Assembly (NCBI RefSeq): GCF_008704495.1
Contig: NZ_CP023699.1
Location: forward strand, 3,410,001-3,474,000
Source of the DNA: Streptomyces kanamyceticus
GTDB lineage: Bacteria; Actinomycetota; Actinomycetes; Streptomycetales; Streptomycetaceae
Direction of reading: 5' to 3'
Length of the DNA: 64,000 bases
Shown here piece after piece: positions 17,161-27,248 of this stretch; positions within the stretch are counted from its first letter, which is position 1, and each line of letters opens with the position of its first letter. The notes beneath the pieces are model-generated. The model ran no database searches, was not told where the DNA came from, and saw nothing but the letters and a program-made list of their open reading frames with translations. The position numbers were made by a program, and so were the translations under genes.

Positions 17161-17894
17161 GCGGGCAGAACGGCGACGGGGCAGGCGCCGCGTCCATGTC
17201 CAAGGGCGCGGGGTCGTCCTCCGCGTACATGTCCAAGGGCTCCCCGTCCGCCGGGCAGGGGACGGGGAACGGCAGCGGACCCGGCGGCGGGCACGGCGCC
17301 GGGCACGTGAGCGTGTCGCACCGGGGCAGCGTCGACTCGCTCGGCTCCGCGCATCCGCTCGACGAGCAGCTCCCCGCCGTCTTCGCCGACGACGACTTCG
17401 CGCTGCGCTTCGTCTCCGGTCTCGACGTCGTGCTCGCCCCCGTCTTCACCGTCCTGGACTGTCTGGAGGCGTACTTCATGCCCTCCCTGGCACCCGAGGA
17501 CTTCCTCGAGTGGCTGACCGACTGGGTCGGCACGGAGCTCGACGGCACGGAGCCGCTGGTGCTCCGCCGGCACGCGGTGGCCTCCGCGGTCGCCCTGCAC
17601 CGGGTGCGCGGCACCCGGCGCGGTCTGGCAGCCGCCGTCGAACTCGCCTTCGGCGTACGGCCCGAGATCACCGAGAGCGGCGGCGCCACCTGGTCCGCGC
17701 GGCCGCTCGGCTCCTTTCCCGGCAACCCGCGCCCCGGCCTGCACATCGCTCTGCCGGTCCGCGACCCGGCGTCGGTGGACGGGCACCGCCTGCACGCCGT
17801 CGTCGCCGCGGCCCGCCCCGCCCACCTCCCCTTCACGGCCGAGGTGACCACCACACCGTCCCTGAGGGAACCCACCCATGACCGAGAAGCCTGA
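17157..17894 (+). CDS. CIS tail protein I (wedge) family protein
   Basis: 245 residues. After a Gly/Ser-rich leader of about 60 residues the conserved domain starts: LDEQLPAVFADDDFALRFVSG, LDCLEAYFMPSLAPEDFLEWL, then HRVRGTRRGLAAAVELAFGV. This is the phage tail protein I (P2 gpI) pattern, which completes the baseplate wedge. It overlaps baseplate J by four bases and the next gene by 17. No tail-fibre gene follows, unlike phages and typical extracellular injection systems. Confidence 0.9.
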   Translation: MSGQNGDGAGAASMSKGAGSSSAYMSKGSPSAGQGTGNGSGPGGGHGAGHVSVSHRGSVDSLGSAHPLDEQLPAVFADDDFALRFVSGLDVVLAPVFTVLDCLEAYFMPSLAPEDFLEWLTDWVGTELDGTEPLVLRRHAVASAVALHRVRGTRRGLAAAVELAFGVRPEITESGGATWSARPLGSFPGNPRPGLHIALPVRDPASVDGHRLHAVVAAARPAHLPFTAEVTTTPSLREPTHDREA

Positions 17895-19137
17895 GATGTC
17901 AGACTCCCCTTCCAGTACCGCTCCCTGCCCCGAGTGCGGCACCCCGGCCCGCAAGCACGGCCAGTCCTTCTGCGACTCGTGCGGCGCCTTCCTGCGCTGG
18001 GACACCCCGGCCGCCCCCGCGGGCACAGGACCCGGCGCGTCCCCCGCCGACGACGCCGTGCCCGACCTGCCGCCGGGCCCGGCGCGGGACCACGCGCGCG
18101 AGGGCTCCGTGCCCGGTGCGGCGGCGACGACCGTGCCGCTGCCGACGACCCCGCCCGGCGAGCCCGCCTACCAGCCCGCGCAGCCCCCGCACCCGCCGCA
18201 GGCCCCGCAGCCCCCGCAGCAGCAGGCCGGGGCCCACCCCGACGGCGGTTACGCCCGTCAGGACGACCAGCGGCCGTCCGCCGGGCACTCCGACACCGCG
18301 ATCAGGTCGCTGCTCGTGCCGGTGCCCGACTCCGAGCCCGTCGGCCCGCCCGAGGCGCCCGGCGGCGTGCTGCCCGGCAGGCCCGAGGCCGCCCGCCCGC
18401 GGGTGCGCCAGGCCGCCGTGCCCGCCGAGCCCGAGTCGGGCATGCCGTGCCCCGGCTGCGGGGTGCCCAACGCGCCGCGCAGGCACTTCTGCCGCAGCTG
18501 CGCGACGCCGCTGAAGGACCACTCCGGCCCGGCCGCCGAAGGCCCGTACGCCGGACAGCGGCCGCGCCTGAACCGCGACCGCACCCGGTGGATCTACCGC
18601 GCCGTGGTGGCCGTCATCGTCGTCGGCGTGGTGGTCGGCGGGATCTTCGGCGGGCCGCCCGCCGCGCGCGCCGTGCAGGACCACTTCGCCAAGCGGGTCC
18701 CGGTCCGCCCGACGGACTTCAGCGCCTCGCACTCCTCGCCCAAGCACGGCCCCCAGGTGGCCTTCGACGGCTACTCCAACACCTGGTGGGGTACGGGCTA
18801 TTCGGGCGACTCGGCGGGCCAGTGGCTGCAGGCCGACTTCGGCCAGCCCACCGACCTGCTCAACCTGCTGATCACGCCGGGCACGTCGCCGCGCACCGCG
18901 CAGGCCGCCGAGCAGGCGCGGCCCATGGAGTTCGACCTCGTGGTGACGGACTCGGCGGGCAAGGAGCGCACCTTCAAGCGCCGGATCAACGACGGCGGCG
19001 CGCAGAAGGTCGACGTGCGGGTGCGCGACGCGGTCTCCGTCCGCCTGGTGGTCCGCTCCGCGTACGGCGCGGGGGACAAGCGTCAGCTGGCCATCGCCGA
19101 GCTGGAGTACTTCGGCAGGTCGACCGGCGGTCAGTGA
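17878..19137 (+). CDS. CIS-operon membrane protein: two zinc ribbons, one TM helix, discoidin-like C-terminal domain (CisA-like)
   Basis: 419 residues. Residues about 17-40 hold a zinc ribbon (CPECGTP...FCDSCGAFL); about 45-190 are Pro/Ala-rich and probably disordered; a second ribbon (CPGCGVP...FCRSCATPL) lies near 190-215. One hydrophobic helix (about 239-262, AVVAVIVVGVVVGGIFGG) follows. The outer part (about 280-415) has the discoidin/F5-8C pattern AFDGYSNTWWGTG, QWLQADFG, LAIAELEYFGR. Cytoplasmic ribbons plus an external sugar- or lipid-binding domain suit a tether between the particle and the envelope. Streptomyces CIS have such a bitopic membrane partner, CisA; equivalence here is inference from operon and layout. 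The ATG at 17878 has GAGGG nine bases upstream; another ATG lies at 17896. Confidence 0.75.
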   Translation: MTEKPEMSDSPSSTAPCPECGTPARKHGQSFCDSCGAFLRWDTPAAPAGTGPGASPADDAVPDLPPGPARDHAREGSVPGAAATTVPLPTTPPGEPAYQPAQPPHPPQAPQPPQQQAGAHPDGGYARQDDQRPSAGHSDTAIRSLLVPVPDSEPVGPPEAPGGVLPGRPEAARPRVRQAAVPAEPESGMPCPGCGVPNAPRRHFCRSCATPLKDHSGPAAEGPYAGQRPRLNRDRTRWIYRAVVAVIVVGVVVGGIFGGPPAARAVQDHFAKRVPVRPTDFSASHSSPKHGPQVAFDGYSNTWWGTGYSGDSAGQWLQADFGQPTDLLNLLITPGTSPRTAQAAEQARPMEFDLVVTDSAGKERTFKRRINDGGAQKVDVRVRDAVSVRLVVRSAYGAGDKRQLAIAELEYFGRSTGGQ

Positions 19138-19151
19138 GCCGGTGGACAGCA

Positions 19152-19189
19152 GGCGGGGGCGGTCCGGTTCCGGGCCGCCCCCGCCTTGT
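19152..19189 (+). terminator. Terminator of the CIS operon
   Basis: GGCGGGGGCGG (19152-19162) pairs perfectly with CCGCCCCCGCC (19175-19185) over a 12-base loop and is followed by TTGTC. It starts 14 bp after the stop of the membrane-protein gene. The T tract is weak, as usual in Streptomyces. Confidence 0.75.
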
Positions 19190-19250
19190 CATCCGGCCTT
19201 GCCATCCGGGCCGCCCCGCCTTGTCAGTGGTGCGTGCCATGATCGCTCGT

Positions 19251-22200
19251 ATGACCGTCGCACTCCCCCACCAGGCGAACTCCTCGACCGTGTACGTCGA
19301 TTGGGTCCGCGCCCACGACCCGGCCGCGTTGAGCGCCGCCGAGGACCTCGCCGACAAGGTGCGGGACGACCTGCGCGGGGCGTACGAGAAGCCCGGGCAG
19401 GCCATGGGCGTGCTCGAACTGCGGGCCGGACGGCTGCCGTCCGCCCATCTGCCGTGGTTCTGGGACATGGTGGGGCACCGGTTCTGCGGCACGTCGGCCC
19501 GGTATGCCGGGAAGGCGTACGGCCTGGCGCGGCGGGCCGAGAAGGAGCACCGGCTGCCCCTCGACACCACCTACCAGGTGGCGAACGCGCTGCTCTACGC
19601 GCGCGAAGGAGCCCTGCCCAGCAAGGAGATGGGCGCTCATCAGCGCGCCCTTGCCGCCGCGCTGCCCGGGGCCTCGGCCCATCAGGAGTTCGTGCGCTTC
19701 CTGGACGCCTGGTCCGGCTCGTCGGCCGGGCTCGGCGCGGATCTGGTGACCCGATTGCGGGCGTCCGCGCGGGGCGCGGGACTCGGTGTGGCCGAGGAGG
19801 CCCGGGTGCTCGGCGACGTGCTGCGCCGGGCCGCGGGGAAGTCCGTCCCTGACGCCCTCTTCGACGCCGCGGCGCGGGTGTTCGCCGCCTCCGGAGAGCC
19901 CCTCGACGACTCCTTGAGCGGCGAGCTGTGGGGAATCTTCCCGGGCAACGACACCGACGGCGCCGCCTGGCTGCGGATGCTGGACGCGTGCGGCGCCGTC
20001 GACGCGGTGACCGCGGGGCGCGCAGTGCCGGTGGGCGGTCTCGCGGGCTGGCTGGAGCGGTTCGCCGCGGCGTACGCCTACCGGCGCGCGGGCGGCGGCG
20101 GGATCCGGCGGCAGCAGATGCCCGTCGAGGTCCTCCACCTGGTGGACCGGATCGCGCCGCGGCTGCGCGGCGAGTCGCGGGACGTGCGGCTGCACCGGAC
20201 CAAGTGGTCCTCCTACACGGGCCTGGACGCCGACCTCCTGGACGCGTGCCTGGCGGCCGGGGTGCCCGTGCACGACCCGGGCGAGCGGGTCAGGCTCACC
20301 TACTGGGGCGAGCGCTCGCACCGCGATCTGAAGGCCCTCGCGGGGGACCCCGTCTTCGGTCCTCGGCTCGAAGGCACCGTCCACGCGCGTGTGCGGCGCG
20401 GCACCGCCGTTGCCCTCCTGCCGGACAACGAGGGCATCAGCGCCGAGGTCCACGAGCGCGTCGAGCGGCTGCTCAAGGAGGTGCGCGGGGGCGGCGTCGC
20501 CGGGGCCGACGAGGCGTTGCGCGAGCTCGGCGAGGTGCTCGACAGGCCCACCGTGGCGGCGCTCGGCGGTCTTGAGGAGGCGCTGGCCGGACTCGACCTG
20601 GTCGGACCGCTCGCCAGGGCGCTGCGGGGCGGCCTGGTGGAGGAGTTCGGCTGGCCCGCCCTCGAAGAGGCGCTCGCCGAGTTCCCCGAGGGGGAGGCGC
20701 TGTCCGTCACCTCCACGTGGCCGGTCCTCACGGTGTACTCCCGCGAGCGCGCCATCGCCGTCGACCACGAACGACGGCGCGCCGCCGGCGAGTTCACGCT
20801 GCCCGAGGACGCCACGATGCACTCCGTGCACTACGCGGGCGGGCGGTTCCTGGTGGGCTGGAGCGTCAAGGACGTCATGCCGCTGGTCAGTCAGGCGTTC
20901 TGGACGGACAGGCCGCAGGACGTGTTCCGCCCAGAAGACCCGCTGGGCATGGTGCCGTTCGGCGGGTCCATCGACGGCGCGCTCGGCTTCCAGTTCGAGA
21001 GCGCGGACGGGCAGGGGCGGTACGACGGGCAGCGGATCATGCGCCCCGGCGACCGCTGCGGCATCGCCGACCACGAGCAGCAGCTGAGCGACGGCAGCCG
21101 GTACTGGGGTTCGAGCATCTTCGGCAACGAGGGCCACCGGCGCGGCGGGCGCGACGCCTGGGCGCGCTTCGACCCCGCCACCGGCGAGCGCGGCGAACAG
21201 GGCGGCCTGCCCGACTTCCCCGGCGCCCCCGCCGCTCCCGCCACCGAGAAGGGCCTGGCGCTCGACCCGGACGAGATCTCGCTCGCCGCCCTGCCCCCGG
21301 GGGCAGGTGCGTCGCCGCTGGGCCAGGCGGGCCGACTGGTGGGCTGCCGCGTCCTGTTCCACACCGGCGACCCGGAGAAGACCCGGCGGTACGTCGTGGA
21401 GGGCATCGACGGCCGCCGGGCCCGGTTCCGCATCACGCGGCAGGGGCAGACCCCCTGGGGCATCCTGCGCATGCCCGAGGGCGGCGAGGACGGCGTGCTC
21501 GCCGAGACCGACCGGGTGCGCTGCCACTCCGCCGACGACGGTTCGCTGCTGTGGGAGCTGCCAGGATTCCCCGACAAGGACTGGCTGCGGATGCGCAGGG
21601 CGGCGCCCGGCCTGGAGAAGCAGGACCGGCTGCACACGGCAGAGCGGCTGCCCGCGCCGCCGCCCGCCTTCTGGCACTTCCTCTCCCCGCGCGACCCGGC
21701 GTCCTCCAAGGCGCTGCGCGCGGCCACCGAGGACACGGCGCGGGCGCTGCTCGACGCGGCGCGGCGCGAGGAAGCGGAGTGCGCCGTGCGCGCCGAGCTC
21801 GCGCGGGTGCTGCCCGGGGTGACCGAGGCGCGCATCGCCGACGCGGTCGTCCGTACCGCGCTGCGGGCCGCGGACATCCTGCGGCGCCGCGCGGAACTCT
21901 CCCGGCTCGTCGACATCATGCGGGCGCCGTCGCCGGTCGCGCTGCGGGTCCAGGTCCCCGACTCCGACCTGAAGGCGGCCCTGCGCGCCGTCATCACCGA
22001 GCCGTGGGGCCACGCACCGGCCCCCACGGGACCGACCGCCGCGACGCTCACGGCACTCGCCGCGGACGGCCGCTACCTGCGCGGCGAGATCGACGACGAC
22101 ACCCGCCGCCTGAGCACCCCCGCTCCCCCGGCCGACTGGACCCCCCTGCTCGGCCACACCGACGCCGTCTCCTGGCGCGCGGCGACCGAGGCCACGCCGG

Positions 22201-24356
22201 ACGCCGAACGGGCGGCGCTGGCGGAGCTGTTGAGGGTGTGGGCCGAGCAGCCGTTCGCGGAGGCGGAGGGCGGGGGCGAGGGTGAAGGCGAGATCGGGAC
22301 CGGAGCCGAGGCCGACATGCGGGCCCGGGCCAGGGCCGGGACAGGAACCGACACCGGGACCGGAGCCGAGGCCGACATGCGGGCCCGGGCCAGGGCCGGG
22401 ACAGGAACCGACACCGGGGCCGGAGCCGGGGCCGGGGCTGCCTCCGAGGCCGGAACGCCAGCTACGACCGACGCCGGGGCCCGGCCCGGAACGGGAACCG
22501 GCACCGATACCGGAGCCCGGCCCGGAACCAGCACCGGAGCCGAGGCCGGAACCCGAGCCGCGACCGGAGCCGGAGCCGGAGCCGCGACCGACCCTGCCGA
22601 CTCCACCGACCCCACCCTGGCCAGTCGGCAAACCCACGGCTGGCGTACCGGCCGTGCCCGCGCGGGCGCCATCGCCGCGCGGCGGGCCGCCGGTGGGCTC
22701 GTGGTCGCCTCCGCGCTCGACGATCGCCGGTTCGCGAGCCGGCCCGACCCCGTCCTGCGCTTCGTGCAGCGCGCGGCCGAGCCCGCGCCCGAAGGGGCCG
22801 AGGAGTGCGTGACCGTGGTGGTCGGGCGGGACGAGGCCGGGCGCATCGGGCGGCTGCTCGAACTGCTCGGCGCGCACGGCCCGTTCAGCCCCGGCGCCGA
22901 GGCGGTCGAGGAGTTCTGCAGGATCACCGGCGTCCGGCGCGCCGTCGGGCGGCTCGTGCTCGACGGGCTGCCCGGCAGGGACGGCTCCGACGAGCACCGC
23001 AAGCTGCTGCGCGCCGCGCCCTACCGCGCGGGCAAGGACCTCCAGCGGGAGTACGACGACGCGTTCTCGAAGCTGGGCCTCGAAGGACGCAGGGAGATCC
23101 TCGCCGCCGGACTCCCGGACGCCACCGAGGAGTTGGCGGAGCTGTGGACGGAGCCCGGCGCCCGCGCCGCGGCCCGGCGCATGGCCGAGGTGTGGAACGA
23201 CCGGATCGGCGCGCGGCCGTACGTCGACGAGGACCTGGCCGACGCGCTCGACGGCGCCCTCGGCCTCGGCCCCGTCTGGGCGCAGGTGCTCGCGGGCGCC
23301 GCCCCCGGCGACGTACCGACGGAGCCCCGCGCCCGCGTCCTGCTCGACGACGGATACGGCGGCCTCGCCCTCCACCACGCCCGCCAAGACGGCTCGCCCT
23401 TCCGGCCCGCCTACAGCTGGGACCTCACCCATCTCCAGCTGCCGTCCGTCCTCGCGTGGGCGCTGACCGAGCGCCCCGTCGGCGACATCGCCGCGGGCCG
23501 GGCGGCCGGGCTGTACGGCGCGCTGCTCGACTGGCTGCGCTCACCCGACCTGCTGCTGCCGCTCGGCCGCCACCGGATCCCCGGCGGCGCCGCCGAGTTC
23601 GAGCGCCTCTTCGGTCCCACCCGCCACCCCCTGCGGCTTTCCGACGAGGCCCGCGCCCGGGCGTACGGCGACGGCAGCGGGGGCACGGGCGGCGAGCCCG
23701 TCGTGGCGTACGACGACGGGCTGCTCGTCGTCGGCGGGCGCTACGGCGACGTCTTCATCCGCCCCCGCGGCCTCGACGACACGGCCAAGCTCCGGCGCGT
23801 GGAGCGGCTCTGCGCCGAGCTCGACCTGCCGGACCTGCTCCTGGGCGTACGCCGGGTCCAGACGCTGTACGACGGCGGCGGCCTGGCCCGCATGGTCGAG
23901 CGCGCCGCCGACTCCCCCGTCCCCGCGGGCGGTTACGAGCTCGACCCGCGGCTGAGCGCCCCCGGCCTGGTCGCCGAGGCCGCCGAGTCGCTGGGCGTCG
24001 GCACGGACGCGGCGGCGCTCCAGCTGCAGCTGCTCGCCCTGCCCCGCCCCGCCGACCGCGACGTACGCCGTTGGAACGGGTGGACCGCCGCCCGCCACAA
24101 GGCCGTTCAGGCGGAGCTGGCCGCGGCGGGCGCCGTGGAGACGGGCAAGCGTTCCCGCGCGGGCCGCACGGCGTTCGTGCCGGGCGGCTGGACCGAGGCC
24201 AAGGCGCCGCACCTGCCCCTGGAGACGGCCAAGCTGGACCCGCACCTGGCCGAGTCGGACGCGTCCGGGGAGCTCACGGGCCCCTTCCTGCGGCTGTTCC
24301 CGCCCGTCCCGCCGCACGAGTTGTTCGCCCGCGCCTGGGCCAGGACCGGGGAATGA
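19251..24356 (+). CDS. Very large conserved protein of unknown function (1701 aa)
   Basis: I do not recognise the family. The start is placed at ATG 19251 ([20 protein letters not shown]); an in-frame ATG at 19239 would add four residues, and the close spacing with no Shine-Dalgarno suggests a short or absent leader. Visible features: an alpha-rich N-terminal half ([26 protein letters not shown] split into helices), a central segment rich in aromatic and Gly residues ([38 protein letters not shown]), an Ala/Glu-rich helical stretch, a low-complexity Gly/Thr/Ala spacer (about 1010-1125), and a second globular half ending [18 protein letters not shown]. There is no Walker motif, signal peptide or membrane helix. 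It stands alone after the CIS terminator; co-function with the CIS is not shown. Confidence 0.7.
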   Translation: MTVALPHQANSSTVYVDWVRAHDPAALSAAEDLADKVRDDLRGAYEKPGQAMGVLELRAGRLPSAHLPWFWDMVGHRFCGTSARYAGKAYGLARRAEKEHRLPLDTTYQVANALLYAREGALPSKEMGAHQRALAAALPGASAHQEFVRFLDAWSGSSAGLGADLVTRLRASARGAGLGVAEEARVLGDVLRRAAGKSVPDALFDAAARVFAASGEPLDDSLSGELWGIFPGNDTDGAAWLRMLDACGAVDAVTAGRAVPVGGLAGWLERFAAAYAYRRAGGGGIRRQQMPVEVLHLVDRIAPRLRGESRDVRLHRTKWSSYTGLDADLLDACLAAGVPVHDPGERVRLTYWGERSHRDLKALAGDPVFGPRLEGTVHARVRRGTAVALLPDNEGISAEVHERVERLLKEVRGGGVAGADEALRELGEVLDRPTVAALGGLEEALAGLDLVGPLARALRGGLVEEFGWPALEEALAEFPEGEALSVTSTWPVLTVYSRERAIAVDHERRRAAGEFTLPEDATMHSVHYAGGRFLVGWSVKDVMPLVSQAFWTDRPQDVFRPEDPLGMVPFGGSIDGALGFQFESADGQGRYDGQRIMRPGDRCGIADHEQQLSDGSRYWGSSIFGNEGHRRGGRDAWARFDPATGERGEQGGLPDFPGAPAAPATEKGLALDPDEISLAALPPGAGASPLGQAGRLVGCRVLFHTGDPEKTRRYVVEGIDGRRARFRITRQGQTPWGILRMPEGGEDGVLAETDRVRCHSADDGSLLWELPGFPDKDWLRMRRAAPGLEKQDRLHTAERLPAPPPAFWHFLSPRDPASSKALRAATEDTARALLDAARREEAECAVRAELARVLPGVTEARIADAVVRTALRAADILRRRAELSRLVDIMRAPSPVALRVQVPDSDLKAALRAVITEPWGHAPAPTGPTAATLTALAADGRYLRGEIDDDTRRLSTPAPPADWTPLLGHTDAVSWRAATEATPDAERAALAELLRVWAEQPFAEAEGGGEGEGEIGTGAEADMRARARAGTGTDTGTGAEADMRARARAGTGTDTGAGAGAGAASEAGTPATTDAGARPGTGTGTDTGARPGTSTGAEAGTRAATGAGAGAATDPADSTDPTLASRQTHGWRTGRARAGAIAARRAAGGLVVASALDDRRFASRPDPVLRFVQRAAEPAPEGAEECVTVVVGRDEAGRIGRLLELLGAHGPFSPGAEAVEEFCRITGVRRAVGRLVLDGLPGRDGSDEHRKLLRAAPYRAGKDLQREYDDAFSKLGLEGRREILAAGLPDATEELAELWTEPGARAAARRMAEVWNDRIGARPYVDEDLADALDGALGLGPVWAQVLAGAAPGDVPTEPRARVLLDDGYGGLALHHARQDGSPFRPAYSWDLTHLQLPSVLAWALTERPVGDIAAGRAAGLYGALLDWLRSPDLLLPLGRHRIPGGAAEFERLFGPTRHPLRLSDEARARAYGDGSGGTGGEPVVAYDDGLLVVGGRYGDVFIRPRGLDDTAKLRRVERLCAELDLPDLLLGVRRVQTLYDGGGLARMVERAADSPVPAGGYELDPRLSAPGLVAEAAESLGVGTDAAALQLQLLALPRPADRDVRRWNGWTAARHKAVQAELAAAGAVETGKRSRAGRTAFVPGGWTEAKAPHLPLETAKLDPHLAESDASGELTGPFLRLFPPVPPHELFARAWARTGE
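22295..22414 (+). repeat. 60-bp tandem duplication and low-complexity spacer in the 1701-aa gene
   Basis: Two perfect 60-bp units (22295-22354, 22355-22414) encode [20 protein letters not shown] twice. Degenerate [19 protein letters not shown] sequence continues to about 22600. The 60-bp length keeps the frame, so copy number could vary between strains. It is probably a flexible linker. Confidence 0.9.
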
Positions 24357-24444
24357 CATCCTGTCCGGGACGGACGGCGCCGCGAGCCACGGACGGCAGG
24401 CGGCCGTCCCGAGCAGGCGACCCCATCACGAGAGGACGCGGTCA

Positions 24445-25215
24445 GTGAGCGACTGGATACGGTGCTTCCACCCCGCACCCGAGGCCCCGGCCCGGCTGCT
24501 CTGCTTCCCGCACGCGGGCGGCTCGGCCAGCGCCTACCACCCGCTGTCGGCCGCCGTCAGCGGCGCGGTGGAGCCGCTGATCGTGCAGTACCCGGGGAGG
24601 CAGGACCGGCACGGCGAGCCGTTCGCCGAGCGGACGGACGAGGTCGTCGACGCGGTGCTCGCCGCGCTCGCGCAGCACCCGGGAGACGCTCCGCTCGCCC
24701 TGTTCGGGCACAGCATGGGCGCGGTCATGGCCTACGAGACGGCCCGGCGCCTGACGGACCGAGGGCGGCCGCCCGTGGCCCTGTTCCTCTCCGGACGGCA
24801 GGCGCCCTCGGTGCCGCGCCGGTCCACCGGGCCGCGCCCGGCGCGCGAGCTGAGCGACGCCGAACTCCTTCAGGACATGCGGGAGTTGTCCGGCACGGAC
24901 GACGAGGTGCTCACCGAACCCGAGCTGCTGCCGCTCATCCTGCCGCCGATGCGCGCCGACTATCAGCTGCTCGACGACCACGTCCACCGCGCGGGGCCCC
25001 GCCTCGGCTGCCCGATCGTCGCCCTGACCGGCGAGAGCGACCCGCGCGTCACGCCCGACGGCGTACGGCTCTGGGCGGACGAGACCGACGCCGCCTTCGA
25101 CTGCCACGTGCTGGCGGGCGGCCACTTCTTCCTCGACGCCCACTTGCCGTACGTCGCGGAGGTCATCGCCTCCGCACTGCGCCACCGCGAGAGCGAGGGC
25201 ACCCGGGTGGGGTGA
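24445..25215 (+). CDS. Type II thioesterase (alpha/beta hydrolase)
   Basis: 256 residues. Hallmarks of stand-alone thioesterases of polyketide and peptide synthesis: RLLCFPHAGGSASAYHPL with the oxyanion region, IVQYPGRQDR, nucleophile elbow GHSMG with Ser90, a probable Asp in LTGESDPRVTP (about 200) and catalytic His in AGGHFFLD (about 231). Such enzymes clear stalled or misprimed acyl groups from carrier proteins. The GTG start has GAGAGGA eight to nine bases upstream. No carrier-protein, PKS or NRPS gene is in the window, so it would act in trans on an assembly line elsewhere, or has another acyl substrate. Confidence 0.85.
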   Translation: MSDWIRCFHPAPEAPARLLCFPHAGGSASAYHPLSAAVSGAVEPLIVQYPGRQDRHGEPFAERTDEVVDAVLAALAQHPGDAPLALFGHSMGAVMAYETARRLTDRGRPPVALFLSGRQAPSVPRRSTGPRPARELSDAELLQDMRELSGTDDEVLTEPELLPLILPPMRADYQLLDDHVHRAGPRLGCPIVALTGESDPRVTPDGVRLWADETDAAFDCHVLAGGHFFLDAHLPYVAEVIASALRHRESEGTRVG

Positions 25216-25249
25216 CACCGCGCCCGACCCGTCCCCGCATGCCGTCCCC

Positions 25250-26299
25250 TCACGCCGACGCGCGCCTCTTGGCCGTCGTCTTCTTCGCCGCGGCCGACTT
25301 CTTCCGCGTCGTCTTCTTCGCCGCCGTGGCCGTCTTGCGGCCCGTCTGCGCCGACTTCGACGCGGACTTCTTCGCGGTCGCGGTCGCCTTCTTCTTGGTG
25401 GCAGTCGACTTCTTGCCGCCCACCTGCTTCGGCGCGGCGGGGGCCGACTTGGCGCGGCGCGCGGGCAGCGGCGTCACGTCCGCCACCGCGTCGTCGTCCG
25501 CGGCCTCGCCACGCGCCGAGCGGGCCGCGCGGACGCTGTTCTCCAGGGCGGCCATCAGGTCGATGACCTTGCCGCCGCCCGCCTCGGCGGCGGGCGCCTG
25601 CTCCGTGGGGGCCGTGCCCCCGACCTTCGCGGCGATGAGTTCCTCGACCGCGTCGCGGTAGTCGTCGTGGAGCGTGGAGATGTCGACCTCGCCGAGCGTG
25701 TCCATCAGGGCGTCCGCCAGGTCGAGCTCGGCGTCGCGGACGGTGACGTGCGAGTCGGGCGCGACGCCTTCGGGGACCCGGATCTCGTCCGGCCAGAGCA
25801 GCCCGTGCATGGCGATCACGTCGTCGACCACGCGCAGCATGCCGAGCCGCTCCTTGCCCCGCAGCGCGAACTTCGCGATGGCCACCTTCTTGCTGCGCTT
25901 GAGCGCCTCGCGCAGCAGCGTGTAGGGCTTGGCGGCGGGGACGCCGTTCGCCGAGAGGTAGTACGCCGCGTCCATCTGGAGCGGGTCGATGCGGTCCGCG
26001 GGGACGAAGGCGACGATCTCGATCGTCTTGGCGGTCGGGATCGGCAGCGCGGCCAGGTCCTCGTCCGTGATGGGGATGACCGAGCCATCCGCGTCCTCGT
26101 ACCCCTTGCCGATCTCCGCGGACGTCACCTCGCGGTCCTCCAGCTCGCACACCTTGCGGTAGCGGATCCGGCCGCCGTCCTCGGTGTGGATCTGGCGGAA
26201 GGAGATCGAGTGGTTCTCGGTGGCGTTCACGAGCTTGATCGGAATGCTGACCAGACCGAAGGAGATCGCACCGTTCCATATGGATCGCACGTCCGGCAC
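25250..26299 (-). CDS. ku: Ku homodimer protein of bacterial non-homologous end joining
   Basis: 349 residues. The Ku core (1-about 255) is plain: SIWNGAISFGLVSIPIKLVNAT, SFRQIHTEDGGRIRYRKVCE, GYEDADGSVIPITDEDL, FALRGKERLGMLRVVDD. Ku binds DNA ends as a ring and recruits LigD. The last 75 residues are a Lys/Ala tail (KKKATATAKKSASKSAQ-like), as in long actinobacterial Ku proteins, which helps DNA binding. The GTG start at 26299 follows GAGAG very closely. It diverges from the LigD polymerase gene across 52 bp, so the two arms of one repair pathway share a promoter region. Confidence 0.96.
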   Translation of the reverse strand: MPDVRSIWNGAISFGLVSIPIKLVNATENHSISFRQIHTEDGGRIRYRKVCELEDREVTSAEIGKGYEDADGSVIPITDEDLAALPIPTAKTIEIVAFVPADRIDPLQMDAAYYLSANGVPAAKPYTLLREALKRSKKVAIAKFALRGKERLGMLRVVDDVIAMHGLLWPDEIRVPEGVAPDSHVTVRDAELDLADALMDTLGEVDISTLHDDYRDAVEELIAAKVGGTAPTEQAPAAEAGGGKVIDLMAALENSVRAARSARGEAADDDAVADVTPLPARRAKSAPAAPKQVGGKKSTATKKKATATAKKSASKSAQTGRKTATAAKKTTRKKSAAAKKTTAKRRASA

Positions 26300-26351
26300 C
26301 TCTCGCTAGGACGGGGGGTCGATTTGTGGTGATTTATGGGACTCTCATCGT

Positions 26352-27248
26352 ATGACGCCGATCACCGAGGTGGAGGGGCGGCGGCTCGCGCTCAGCAATC
26401 TGGAGAAGGTGCTGTACCCGGCGGGCGGCTTCACCAAGGGCGAGATGCTGCACTACTACGCCAGCACGGCGGGCGCCCTCCTCGCGCACCTCCACAACCG
26501 GCCCGTCTCGTTCCTGCGCTACCCGGACGGACCCGAAGGCCAGCGCTTCTTCGCCAAGAACGTGCCCCCCGGCACCCCCTCCTGGGTGCGCACCGCCGAC
26601 GTGCCGCGCTCCGACGGCACCGCGCGCCAGATCCTCGTACAGGACCTGGCCACGCTGATGTGGGCGGCCAATCTGGTCACCGAGTTCCACACCCCGCAAT
26701 GGCAGGCGGACGCCCCGGGGCAGGCCGACCGCCTGGTCCTGGACCTGGACCCCGGCGCCCCCGCCACCATCGTGGAGTGCTGCGGGGCCGCGCTCTGGCT
26801 GCGGGAGCGGCTGATGGCCGACGGCTTCCACGTGTACGCGAAGACCTCGGGCAGCAAGGGCCTGCACCTGCTCGTACCGCTGGAGCCGACCCCCGCCGAA
26901 CGGGTCACGGCGTACGCGAAGGAGCTGGCCGTCGAGGCCGAGCGGGAGCTGCCCGCGCTCGTCGTGCACCGGATGACGCGGAGCCTGCGCCCCGGCAAGG
27001 TCTTCGTCGACTTCAGCCAGAACGCCGCCGCGAAGACGACCGCCACGCCCTACACCCTGCGGGCCCGCCCCGAGCCGACCGTCTCCACCCCCGTGACCTG
27101 GGCGGAGATCGAGCAGTGCGACGAGCGGGACCAGCTGGTCTTCCGCGCGGACGACATCGCGCCCCGCCTGCGCAGGTACGGGGACCTGCTCGGCCCGCTC
27201 ATCAACCTCAACCGGGCCAGACCGCTGCCCGCGCGGTCGCCGCGATGA
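26352..27248 (+). CDS. ligD: LigD polymerase/primase domain protein
   Basis: 298 residues, a stand-alone polymerase domain (archaeo-eukaryotic primase fold) of the LigD type. Motifs: LSNLEKVLYPAGGFTKGEML, RYPDGPEGQRFFAKNVP, the metal-binding DLDPG (LVLDLDPGAPA), KTSGSKGLHLLVPL and KVFVDFSQN with the third acidic residue. It fills gaps with ribonucleotides during end joining. It is split from its ligase partner: the stop overlaps the ligase start (ATGA). The start ATG follows TCTCATcgt, consistent with a short or absent leader. Confidence 0.95.
   Translation: MTPITEVEGRRLALSNLEKVLYPAGGFTKGEMLHYYASTAGALLAHLHNRPVSFLRYPDGPEGQRFFAKNVPPGTPSWVRTADVPRSDGTARQILVQDLATLMWAANLVTEFHTPQWQADAPGQADRLVLDLDPGAPATIVECCGAALWLRERLMADGFHVYAKTSGSKGLHLLVPLEPTPAERVTAYAKELAVEAERELPALVVHRMTRSLRPGKVFVDFSQNAAAKTTATPYTLRARPEPTVSTPVTWAEIEQCDERDQLVFRADDIAPRLRRYGDLLGPLINLNRARPLPARSPR

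Noticed and set aside
5164..17894. The tail genes as a defective prophage
   Set aside because: No integrase, capsid, terminase, lysis or replication gene; zinc-ribbon membrane protein and SARP regulator match chromosomal Streptomyces CIS loci.
19224..23432. 1402-codon - strand frame across the 1701-aa gene
   Set aside because: No recognisable motif, shadow-like composition; the + strand frame has normal amino-acid use to the end.
24445..25215. Thioesterase as part of a biosynthetic gene cluster in the window
   Set aside because: No carrier protein, synthase or tailoring gene lies next to it; neighbours are an unknown protein and Ku.
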